Assembly (NCBI GenBank): GCA_031292695.1
Contig: JARLGS010000351.1
Coordinates: 1 to 35,889, forward strand
Source of the DNA: Mycobacterium sp.
GTDB taxonomy: Bacteria; Actinomycetota; Actinomycetes; Mycobacteriales; Mycobacteriaceae
Direction of reading: 5' to 3'
DNA length: 35,889 bases
Position 1 is the first letter of the stretch, and every line of letters starts with the position of its first letter. The position numbers were made by a program, and so were the translations under genes. The notes under the pieces are model-generated. The model worked only from the letters and a program-made list of their open reading frames with translations. It did not search any database and was not told the DNA's origin. This document shows, piece after piece, positions 23,856 to 30,573 of this stretch.

Positions 23856-25211
23856 ATGACTTTCTCTGCCGACGACCGCGCGCGCCTCGGCCTACGCGAG
23901 TCCGCGACGTTCGACCGAGCGACCATCGCCGCCATCCATCGGGCCGCCGAAACCGGTATCTACGACATCCGCGGATGGGGTGCCAAGCGGGCCCTCCCCC
24001 ACTTCGATGACCTCCTCTTTCTCGGCGCGTCGATGTCGCGATACCCGCTGGAGGGGTATCGCGAAAAGTGCGGTACCGATGTGATTCTGGGCGCCCGGAA
24101 CGCCAAATATCCCTTGCACCTCGATATCCCGGTCACCATTGCGGGAATGTCATTCGGCGCTTTATCCGGCAGGGCCAAGGAAGCCCTGGGGCGTGGCTCC
24201 TCGGAAGTCGGCACCTCGACCACAACCGGTGACGGCGGCATGACTCCGGAGGAGCGTGGACACTCCAAATATCTTGTCTATCAGTATCTTCCGAACCGAT
24301 ATGGGATGAATCCCGACGACCTCCGCCAGGCCGATGCCATTGAGATCGTACTCGGCCAGGGGGCCAAACCAGGCGGCGGCGGAATGCTGCTGGGACAGAA
24401 GGTTTCCGAGCGGGTCGCTGGTATGCGCGATCTGCCACAAGGCATCGACCAGCGCTCGGCCTCCCGGCACCCCGACTGGACCGGGCCCGACGACCTCACC
24501 ATCAAGATCAACGAGCTCCGGGAAATCACCGACTGGGAGAAGCCGATCTACGTCAAGATCGGCGCCTCCCGCACCTACTATGACGTCAAGCTCGCGGTAC
24601 ACGCCGGTGCTGACGTGGTAGTGGTGGATGGTATGCAGGGTGGCACCGCCGCCACCCAGGAAGTCTTCATCGAGCACGTAGGCATCCCGACCCTCGCCGC
24701 CATACCGCAAGCCGTGCAAGCACTTCAAGAACTCGGCGTCCACCGCAAGTCCGATGGGGTGCAGCTCATCGTGTCCGGCGGTATCCGCACCGGCGCGGAC
24801 GTCGCGAAGGCTCTGGCACTGGGCGCTGACGCCGTGGCCATCGGTACCGCCGCACTGATCGCATTGGGCGACAACCACCCCAAATACGATGCGGCATACG
24901 GCGAACTCGGTTCGGCCGCGGGCTTTTTCGATGACTTCCAGGACGGCCGCGATCCGGCCGGCATCACCACCCAGGACCCAGCACTGCAACAGGCACTGGA
25001 CCCGATCGACGGCGGCCGGCGGCTCGCCAACTATCTCCGGGTGCTGACCATGGAGGCACAGACCATCGCCCGCGCCTGCGGGAAAGCGCACGTGACCCAC
25101 CTGGAACCCGAAGACCTGGTAGCGGTCTCCATCGAGGCCGCCGCCATGGCCCGGGTACCACTGGCAGGCACTTCCTGGATTCCGGGCCAAGGTGGCGGGG
25201 CCGCGTTCTGA
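23856..25211 (+). CDS. glxD: FMN-binding glutamate-synthase-like subunit (GlxD/MgsC-like)
   Basis: The 451-residue TIM-barrel protein holds the FMN site of glutamate synthase: MSFGALSGRAKEALGRG, TTTGDGGM, GQGAKPGGGGMLLG, IYVKIGASRTYYDVKLAVHAGADVVVVDGMQGGTAATQ and SGGIRTGADVAKALALGADAVAIGTAAL. Where glutamate synthases have the [3Fe-4S] ligand block (C-x5-CPVGxxTQ), this protein has FQDGRDPAGITTQD, so the cluster cysteines are absent; this may be general for the GlxD/MgsC branch. ATG 23856 is used, since the track start 23685 overlaps glxC. Its stop shares a base with the next ATG (TGATG). It probably catalyses the reductive or transfer step giving an N-substituted glutamate or glutamate. Confidence 0.88.
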   Translation: MTFSADDRARLGLRESATFDRATIAAIHRAAETGIYDIRGWGAKRALPHFDDLLFLGASMSRYPLEGYREKCGTDVILGARNAKYPLHLDIPVTIAGMSFGALSGRAKEALGRGSSEVGTSTTTGDGGMTPEERGHSKYLVYQYLPNRYGMNPDDLRQADAIEIVLGQGAKPGGGGMLLGQKVSERVAGMRDLPQGIDQRSASRHPDWTGPDDLTIKINELREITDWEKPIYVKIGASRTYYDVKLAVHAGADVVVVDGMQGGTAATQEVFIEHVGIPTLAAIPQAVQALQELGVHRKSDGVQLIVSGGIRTGADVAKALALGADAVAIGTAALIALGDNHPKYDAAYGELGSAAGFFDDFQDGRDPAGITTQDPALQQALDPIDGGRRLANYLRVLTMEAQTIARACGKAHVTHLEPEDLVAVSIEAAAMARVPLAGTSWIPGQGGGAAF

Positions 25212-26389
25212 TGACCACAAAAGCAGTGATCGTCGGCGGTGGTCTGATCGGGCTATCGATCGCCCACGCACTGACCGACCGCGGGCTGTCTGATGTTCTT
25301 GTCCTGGAACGACATCAGCTGGCCAGCGGCGGCACCGGTAAATCGTCGGGCATTGTGCGTGCCCACTACGGCGTGCCGTCCATCGCGGCGATGGCCTGGC
25401 GCAGTACGCCGGTATTCGAGCAACTCGGATCTCAGGTCGGTTTCCGCCAAGTCGGATACACGGTGCTGGTCGGTGACGACAATGTCGCCGCGCTCACTGC
25501 CAACACCGCCATGCACCAGTCGTTGGGCATCGAGGTGGATCTGATCGACACGGACACGCTGCAGGAACTGTGGCCGATGCTGGAGACTTCGGACGTCGCG
25601 CTCGCCTCCTACGAGCCGCGCGGCGGTTTCGCCGACGCCACTCAGCTGGCGTTGCATTTCGGCCAGGTGGCCCGCGCGGGCGGCGCCAAGATCCGGCAGA
25701 ACACCCCGGTGGCCCGCATCCTCACCACGGGCGACAAAGTCACCGGCGTGATGCTCGAGAACGGTGACGTGGTGGACGCCGACCTGGTGATCGTGGCAAA
25801 CGGCTGGTGGTCGGCAAAGTTGTTGGCCGACATAGGAATCAGTTTTCCCATCGAGGCCTACCGTTCCGAACTTCTCATCATCGACGCCGGTGAACCGCTA
25901 CCGGACCTGCCGGTGATCTCCGATTTGATCAGCCTGCAGTACTGCCGCGTCGAAGGGTCCGGCCAATTCCTGGTCGGCAACAGCGACCATGCGGACTTCC
26001 AGAAGAAGTTCGTCGACCCCGACAACTATTCGAATGTCGCCGCCGAGGCATCCGTCCTGGCGTACGGCGAGAAGGTGATGCACCGGTTCCCCGGCTTCCC
26101 CGAGCCGGCGGTGACCCACACCTACGCGGGCGTGTATGACGTTCCGCCGGACTGGAATCCGGTCATCGCGCCCGTCGGCGGGTTCGACGGTCTGATCCTG
26201 GCCGCCGGATTTGCCGGCCACGGTTTCAAGATCAGCCCCGCGGTCGGTGACCTGGTCGCGGACTTGGTCTTCGAGGGCGACAGCACTGACCCCGACATCC
26301 CGGCAGCAGACTTCCGCCTGGAACGGTTCGCCGAAGGTAACCCGTTGAACAGTCTGCACCCCTATGCCGGAGCGGGCGAGATGCGCTGA
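25211..26389 (+). CDS. FAD-dependent amine oxidoreductase (DAO/SoxB family)
   Basis: The 392-residue flavoprotein has the N-terminal dinucleotide motif VIVGGGLIGLSIAHAL and the family signature SGGTGKSSGIVRAHYG. It ends with NPVIAPVGGFDGLILAAGFAGHGFKISPAVG, the FAD-contacting C-terminal block of sarcosine oxidase beta subunits and related D-amino-acid-oxidase-fold enzymes. It should oxidise a secondary amine or N-alkyl amino acid to an imine or aldehyde. The start overlaps glxD. No SoxA, SoxD or SoxG partners are present in the window, unlike the four-subunit N-methylglutamate dehydrogenase, so this may be a single-subunit replacement. Confidence 0.87.
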   Translation: MTTKAVIVGGGLIGLSIAHALTDRGLSDVLVLERHQLASGGTGKSSGIVRAHYGVPSIAAMAWRSTPVFEQLGSQVGFRQVGYTVLVGDDNVAALTANTAMHQSLGIEVDLIDTDTLQELWPMLETSDVALASYEPRGGFADATQLALHFGQVARAGGAKIRQNTPVARILTTGDKVTGVMLENGDVVDADLVIVANGWWSAKLLADIGISFPIEAYRSELLIIDAGEPLPDLPVISDLISLQYCRVEGSGQFLVGNSDHADFQKKFVDPDNYSNVAAEASVLAYGEKVMHRFPGFPEPAVTHTYAGVYDVPPDWNPVIAPVGGFDGLILAAGFAGHGFKISPAVGDLVADLVFEGDSTDPDIPAADFRLERFAEGNPLNSLHPYAGAGEMR

Positions 26390-26436
26390 CCGGCGCCTGC
26401 GAACTTCTCCGATCTGCCCGCCCCCGAAGGAATCTC

Positions 26437-27642
26437 ATGCCCGATACCGTCACATCGCTGCTTGCCGAGATCGCCGCGATCGGCGCCGACAGCCAGCGCG
26501 GCGGCTACACCCGGCCGGTGTACTCGACTGCCGAACTCGATTTGCGTTCGTGGTTTCTGGGGCACGCGGCCAAGCGCGGCTTCGACGTCGAGACCGACCG
26601 TAACGGCATCATCTGGGCCTGGTCAGGCGGTGTCGGCAACAGTGCGGTGGTCACCGGCAGCCACCTCGATTCGGTACCTGGTGGCGGCGCCTACGACGGC
26701 CCTCTTGGTGTCGCCTCCGCATTGGTCGCCTTCGATCGGCTCACCGCCAGAGGTGTCCGTGGGAGCCGCGCCATTGCGGTCTTCCCCGAAGAGGAAGGTT
26801 CCCGTTTCGGGGTCGCCTGCTTGGGTTCTCGGTTGCTCACCGGCGCGATCGATCCGGACCGGGCACGCGCGCTGACCGACGTCGACGGGACGACGTTCGC
26901 CGAGGCAAGTCGTTGCGCCGACATCGATCCCAACCATCTCGGCCCCGACCCGCAGACGCTGGCGCGAATCGGGACATTCGTCGAGCTGCATGTCGAGCAG
27001 GGGCGTGGCCTGGTCGATCTGAACCGGGCGGTGGCCGTCGCCTCGTCAATCCTCGGACACGGACGGTGGCGGCTGTCCTTCACCGGCCAGGGCAACCACG
27101 CCGGCACCACGTTGATGGGCGACCGCGCCGATCCGATGGTCGCCGCGGCACGACTGGTCCTTGCCGTCCAGACCGAGGCCCGAAAGATCGGTGACGCACG
27201 CGCCACGGTCGGGCGGATCGTCCCCGTACCCGGCGGCACCAATGTCATTGCCTCCCGGGTCGATGTGTGGCTGGACGTACGGCACCCCGACGACGCGGTG
27301 ACGAAGCTGCTTGTACACCAGATTGCCGAGGCAGCCAACGCTGCAGCGCAGAGCGAGGGGTGCGCAGTCTTGATCACCGAGGAATCCTTCAGCACAACAG
27401 TTGATTTCGACCCACTGCTGCGGGATTCGCTCAGTGCTGTCCTCGATGACGCACCCGTGCTGGGAACGGGAGCCGGCCACGACGCCGGAGTGCTCAAAGA
27501 GCATGTGAGCACTGCGATGTTGTTCGTGCGCAACCCAACCGGAATCTCACACGCCCCGGCCGAGGTCGTCGAGGACGCCGATGCGGATGCCGGTGCCATC
27601 GCTCTCGCGGACAGCCTCCAAGAACTCCTGGCGACCCCCTGA
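26437..27642 (+). CDS. M20-family amidohydrolase (allantoate amidohydrolase / N-carbamoyl-L-amino acid hydrolase type)
   Basis: The 401-residue dimetal hydrolase shows the ligands in order: GSHLDSVPGGGAYDGPLGV (His and bridging Asp), FPEEEGSRFG (catalytic and ligand Glu), ELHVEQG (His) and GISHAPAE (final His). The lid-domain motif GQGNHAGTT is also present. This set separates the HyuC/AllC group from ordinary M20 peptidases. It cleaves ureido or amide C-N bonds, often releasing ammonia. GAAGGAA stands about 6 bases before ATG 26437. It lies 47 bases after the oxidoreductase and probably belongs to the same transcript. Its substrate may be a carbamoylated or gamma-glutamylated intermediate. 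Confidence 0.87.
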   Translation: MPDTVTSLLAEIAAIGADSQRGGYTRPVYSTAELDLRSWFLGHAAKRGFDVETDRNGIIWAWSGGVGNSAVVTGSHLDSVPGGGAYDGPLGVASALVAFDRLTARGVRGSRAIAVFPEEEGSRFGVACLGSRLLTGAIDPDRARALTDVDGTTFAEASRCADIDPNHLGPDPQTLARIGTFVELHVEQGRGLVDLNRAVAVASSILGHGRWRLSFTGQGNHAGTTLMGDRADPMVAAARLVLAVQTEARKIGDARATVGRIVPVPGGTNVIASRVDVWLDVRHPDDAVTKLLVHQIAEAANAAAQSEGCAVLITEESFSTTVDFDPLLRDSLSAVLDDAPVLGTGAGHDAGVLKEHVSTAMLFVRNPTGISHAPAEVVEDADADAGAIALADSLQELLATP

Positions 27643-27667
27643 ACCCGTACACCACACGAGCGCCGCG

Positions 27668-27699
27668 TTCACTGTCAGTGGACACTTATGCGCTACCGT
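27668..27699 (+). promoter_or_regulatory. Operator and leaderless promoter of the XRE-cupin regulator
   Basis: TTCACTG-T-CAGTGGA (27668-27682) repeats the permease operator (TCCACTG-G-CAGTGGA) with one arm mismatch. The -10 box TACCGT (27694-27699) is 6 bases before ATG 27706. The palindrome would lie over the -35 region, so autoregulation is expected. Confidence 0.7.
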
Positions 27700-27705
27700 C
27701 ACCTC

Positions 27706-28353
27706 ATGGAGAACGACGAGACGCTGCTTCGCAACGCCGGCACCGCACGTGATCGACGCCCCGAGGACAAGGTCGAAGAGCTCGAACTTGAAGTGGCCAT
27801 CGCACGCAATGTTCGTCAGTTGCGCCATAATTCGGGCCTCTCCGTCGGTGAGATGGCGTTGCGCATCGGCATCTCCAAGGCCATGCTCTCCAAGATCGAG
27901 AACGCTCAGACCTCGTGCTCGCTGGGGACACTCGCCCTGCTTGCCAAAGGATTCGACGTACCAGTCACCTCGCTGCTCCGCGGCGCCGACACCGAACGGC
28001 CGGCGTCGTTCGTCAAAGCCGGTAAGGGCACGCCGATTGTTCGCAACGGTTCGCAAGTCGGCCACGAGTACCACCTGCTGGGCAGCCTGCGCGGCGAACA
28101 CAAGCGGCTCGAGTGCCTCATGGTCACACTCACCGACGACAGTGAGGTCTACCCGCTGTTCCAACACCCCGGAACGGAGTTCATTTACCTGTTGGACGGT
28201 GTCATGGACTACAGCCACGGCCGCTCCGAGTATCGCCTCGAGCCGGGCGACTCCCTTCAGTTCGACGGCGAGGGCGTACACGGACCGATCCGGCTGATCA
28301 GTCTGCCGATCCGGTTTGTCTCCGTCATCGCATTCCCCGACGGCACGATCTGA
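27706..28353 (+). CDS. XRE-cupin (PuuR-type) transcriptional regulator
   Basis: The 215-residue protein has an XRE helix-turn-helix (about residues 26-80: VRQLRHNSGLSVGEMALRIGISKAMLSKIENAQTSCSLGTLALLAKGF) and a C-terminal cupin ligand domain (about 130-205: PGTEFIYLLDGVMDYSHG..YRLEPGDSLQFDGEGVHGP). This two-domain form is that of PuuR and related amine/amino-acid pathway regulators. I set the start at ATG 27706, with -10 TACCGT six bases before it; ATG 27688 would lie only five bases after the operator. It closes the nitrogen cluster and likely binds the palindromes before the permease and before itself, with a pathway metabolite as ligand. Confidence 0.9.
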   Translation: MENDETLLRNAGTARDRRPEDKVEELELEVAIARNVRQLRHNSGLSVGEMALRIGISKAMLSKIENAQTSCSLGTLALLAKGFDVPVTSLLRGADTERPASFVKAGKGTPIVRNGSQVGHEYHLLGSLRGEHKRLECLMVTLTDDSEVYPLFQHPGTEFIYLLDGVMDYSHGRSEYRLEPGDSLQFDGEGVHGPIRLISLPIRFVSVIAFPDGTI

Positions 28354-28423
28354 TCACCCGGTCAGACCGGGCGAGCTATCAATCGAAATGCCCGTTCCCT
28401 CGTATCCCCCTATCGTTAGCGAG

Positions 28424-29512
28424 GTGACGGGGGGCGAACTTCTCAGCGGCCTGGACAGGGTCCAGCCGGTATTCGCCGACGTCGACACCGGAGTCGACGA
28501 CGCCATGGCGCTGGCCTATCTGCTGGCCAGCGCTGACGCCGAGTTGGTCGGGGTGGCGTCCACGGCGGGCAACGTTCCGGTAGACCAGGTGTGCGCCAAC
28601 AACATCGGGCTGCTGCGGCTGTGCGGGGTCGGCCCGATCCCGGTGTCCAGAGGGGCGTCCGGCCCGCTGGTTGCGCCGCTGCGCACCGCCGAGGACACCC
28701 ACGGTCCGCAAGGTCTGGGGTATGCCGAACTGCCCGGCCCGGGCACCGCACCGGAGACCGGCGGGGTCCTGACCGAGTACGACGCCGCCGAGGCGTGGAT
28801 CCAGGCTGCCCGCGAATACCCCGGCGAGCTGATCGGATTGGTCACCGGCCCACTGACCAATTTCGCGTTGGCGCTGCGGCTGGAGCCGTCGCTGCCCCGG
28901 CTGCTGCGGCGGCTGGTGATAATGGGCGGGGCCTTCGACTACCGGGGCAACACCACCCCCGTGTCCGAGTGGAACATCAGTGTCGACCCGGAGGCTGCCG
29001 CCGAAGTGTTCGCGGTCTGGGGCGCGGCATGGGGTCTGGAACCCGCCGCCCATCTACCGATTGTGTTGGGGCTCAACCTGACCGAGAACATTGCGATGAC
29101 GCCGTCACTGCTGAGCCGACTGGCTGCCAGTGCGGGCGGCCCGTCGTCACCGATGAGCGTGCTGGACGATCGTGGCACTCGGTCCAGGTCGGCCAACCCG
29201 CTGATCCGGGTGCTGGAAGACGCCATGCGGTTCTACTTCGAGTTCCACTTCGACCAGAGTGAGGGCTATCTGGCGCATCTGCACGATCCGCTGGCTGCCG
29301 CGGTGGCCCTGGACCCCGACCTGGTCCGGTATCAGCAGGCGACCGTCGACGTGGAACTGCTCGGCACACTGACCCGCGGCATGACGGTAGCCGACTGGCG
29401 TGGGCACTGGGGACGCCGTCCCAATGCCCACATCGGCGTCGAAGTCGACCCGGCCGCGTTCTTCGACCGGTTCATCGAACGGGTCGGGGCCTTCGCCGCC
29501 GGTCTCACCTAA
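28424..29512 (+). CDS. iunH: Inosine-uridine-preferring nucleoside hydrolase
   Basis: This is an IU-NH family ribohydrolase of 362 residues from GTG 28424. It has the calcium and ribose-binding motif DVDTGVDDAMALAYLL, the loop ASTAGNVPVDQVCANN, GPLTNFALAL, IMGGAF and the last ligand in HDPLAAAVALDP. It splits the N-glycosidic bond of nucleosides for purine or pyrimidine salvage. GTG 28424 lies 7 bases after TATCGT (28411-28416), suggesting a leaderless start; ATG 28388 (12 residues longer) is the alternative, and the track start 28316 overlaps the regulator. By memory it corresponds to Rv3393 (iunH), next to imuB-imuA' in M. tuberculosis. Confidence 0.9.
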   Translation: MTGGELLSGLDRVQPVFADVDTGVDDAMALAYLLASADAELVGVASTAGNVPVDQVCANNIGLLRLCGVGPIPVSRGASGPLVAPLRTAEDTHGPQGLGYAELPGPGTAPETGGVLTEYDAAEAWIQAAREYPGELIGLVTGPLTNFALALRLEPSLPRLLRRLVIMGGAFDYRGNTTPVSEWNISVDPEAAAEVFAVWGAAWGLEPAAHLPIVLGLNLTENIAMTPSLLSRLAASAGGPSSPMSVLDDRGTRSRSANPLIRVLEDAMRFYFEFHFDQSEGYLAHLHDPLAAAVALDPDLVRYQQATVDVELLGTLTRGMTVADWRGHWGRRPNAHIGVEVDPAAFFDRFIERVGAFAAGLT

Positions 29513-29519
29513 CGTCGAA

Positions 29520-29568
29520 TGGCCAGTTATGACACGGGAATTCGATGAATGCGTGTCATAACTGGCCA
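29520..29568. repeat. 17-bp perfect inverted repeat, terminator or repeated palindromic element
   Basis: TGGCCAGTTATGACACG and CGTGTCATAACTGGCCA are exact complements around a 15-base loop, which itself contains ATTC-GAT-GAAT. It lies between the convergent iunH and ohr genes, 7 and 15 bases from their stops. The stem is much less GC-rich than the local DNA and is not a usual GC terminator, so a repeated intergenic element (REP-like) is possible as well as a bidirectional terminator. Confidence 0.75.
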
Positions 29569-29583
29569 CCCGGCGGGCCGTGA

Positions 29584-30006
29584 TCAGTCGTCGGTGACGG
29601 TGATCTTGACGTCGATGTTGCCGCGGGTGGCATTGGAGTACGGGCAGACCAGGTGGGCCTTGTCGGCCAGGGCCTGCGCAGCGTCGTGGTCCAAGTTGGG
29701 CAGGGTGATCTCCAGCTCCACCGCCAGGCCGAACCCGCCGTTGTCCAGCTGCCCGAGCGAAACCCGTGCTCCTACAGTCGAATCAGTGACATCGACCTTG
29801 TCCTGACGGCCGACCAGCCGGAGTGCGGAGTGGTAGCAGGCGGCGTAGCCGACGGCGAACAACTGCTCGGGATTGGTGCCGTTGCCGCTGCCGCCCATCT
29901 CCTTCGGGATGGCCAGATCCAGATCGAGCTTGCCGTCGGAGGTGCGGCCGTGGCCGTCGCGGCCTTCTCCGGTGGCCAGGGCTTCTGCGGTGTAGAGGGT
30001 CTTCAT
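29584..30006 (-). CDS. ohr: Organic hydroperoxide resistance protein Ohr (OsmC family)
   Basis: The 140-residue thiol peroxidase has the Ohr features: MKTLYTAEALATGEGRDGHG at the N terminus, the first catalytic cysteine in FAVGYAACYHSAL and the second in HLVCPYSNATRGN. Ohr reduces fatty-acid and other organic hydroperoxides using lipoylated or other dithiols. ATG 30006 has AAGGAG six bases upstream; the longer track ORF (30105) runs into ohrR. It lies 76 bases downstream of the MarR-type gene on the same strand, so the two should form an ohrR-ohr operon. Confidence 0.95.
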   Translation of the reverse strand: MKTLYTAEALATGEGRDGHGRTSDGKLDLDLAIPKEMGGSGNGTNPEQLFAVGYAACYHSALRLVGRQDKVDVTDSTVGARVSLGQLDNGGFGLAVELEITLPNLDHDAAQALADKAHLVCPYSNATRGNIDVKITVTDD

Positions 30007-30082
30007 GTCGATCTCCTTGGTGGTTGATGCACTACGACGCGGACGCGCCGGGTGGGCCGTGACGCACGGACGCGTCGGTAAT

Positions 30083-30526
30083 TCACTGCGATGCGGTGAG
30101 CGCATCGGTCAATCGACGGACCGCATCACGCAGGTCCGCGGCTTGCTGTTCAGTTATCCCGGTCAGGGCACCCAGTTTTTCGGGAATGCACTGAGCCCTG
30201 CTTTCCAGCTTCTGACCGGTAGGGGTGAGGGTCACCTCGACCTGACGCTCGTCCTGCAACGACCGTTCACGACGGATAAATCCGTTGGCCTCCAACCGTT
30301 TCAGCAACGGTGAGAGAGTTCCCGAGTCGAGTTTCAGACGCTCACCCAACCGCCCGACCGTAATCCGACCCTCCTCCCACAGCACCAGCAGCACGAGGTA
30401 CTGCGGGTAAGTGAGATTCAGTTCGGAGAGGATCGGCCGGTAGGCCGCCGTCATGGCCCGCGACGCCGAGTACAGGGCGAAGCAGAGTTGACGGTCCAAA
30501 GTGAGCGCATCCACACAAAGAATCAT
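30083..30526 (-). CDS. ohrR: OhrR-type MarR family peroxide-sensing repressor
   Basis: The 147-residue winged-helix regulator has the OhrR N terminus LDRQLCFALYSASRAMTAAYRPIL with the reactive cysteine in the QLCF motif. The MarR recognition region (GRLGERLKLDSGTLSPLLKRLEANGFIRRERS) and wing (DERQVEVTLTPTG) follow. A second cysteine (QCIPEK) could form the resolving disulfide. Oxidation by organic hydroperoxides is expected to release DNA. I chose ATG 30526: the -10 TAAATT lies 7 bases before it (leaderless). GTG 30514 is an alternative matching many OhrR starts. It is upstream of ohr on the same strand. Confidence 0.93.
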   Translation of the reverse strand: MILCVDALTLDRQLCFALYSASRAMTAAYRPILSELNLTYPQYLVLLVLWEEGRITVGRLGERLKLDSGTLSPLLKRLEANGFIRRERSLQDERQVEVTLTPTGQKLESRAQCIPEKLGALTGITEQQAADLRDAVRRLTDALTASQ

Positions 30527-30530
30527 AGCC

Positions 30531-30550
30531 CACAATTTAGTTGTGCACAA
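30531..30550 (-). promoter_or_regulatory. ohrR-ohr promoter with overlapping OhrR operators
   Basis: CACAA-TTTAG-TTGTG (30531-30545) and TTGTGCACAA (30541-30550) overlap by five bases. The first spans the minus-strand -10 box TAAATT (30534-30539), so a bound repressor would exclude RNA polymerase. Confidence 0.7.
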
Positions 30551-30573
30551 TAGATATTTGGAAACCCTCCGTG

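Noticed and set aside
24162-25271. 369-codon minus-strand ORF over glxD
   Set aside because: Antisense shadow of the glutamate-synthase-like gene, which has all FMN motifs.
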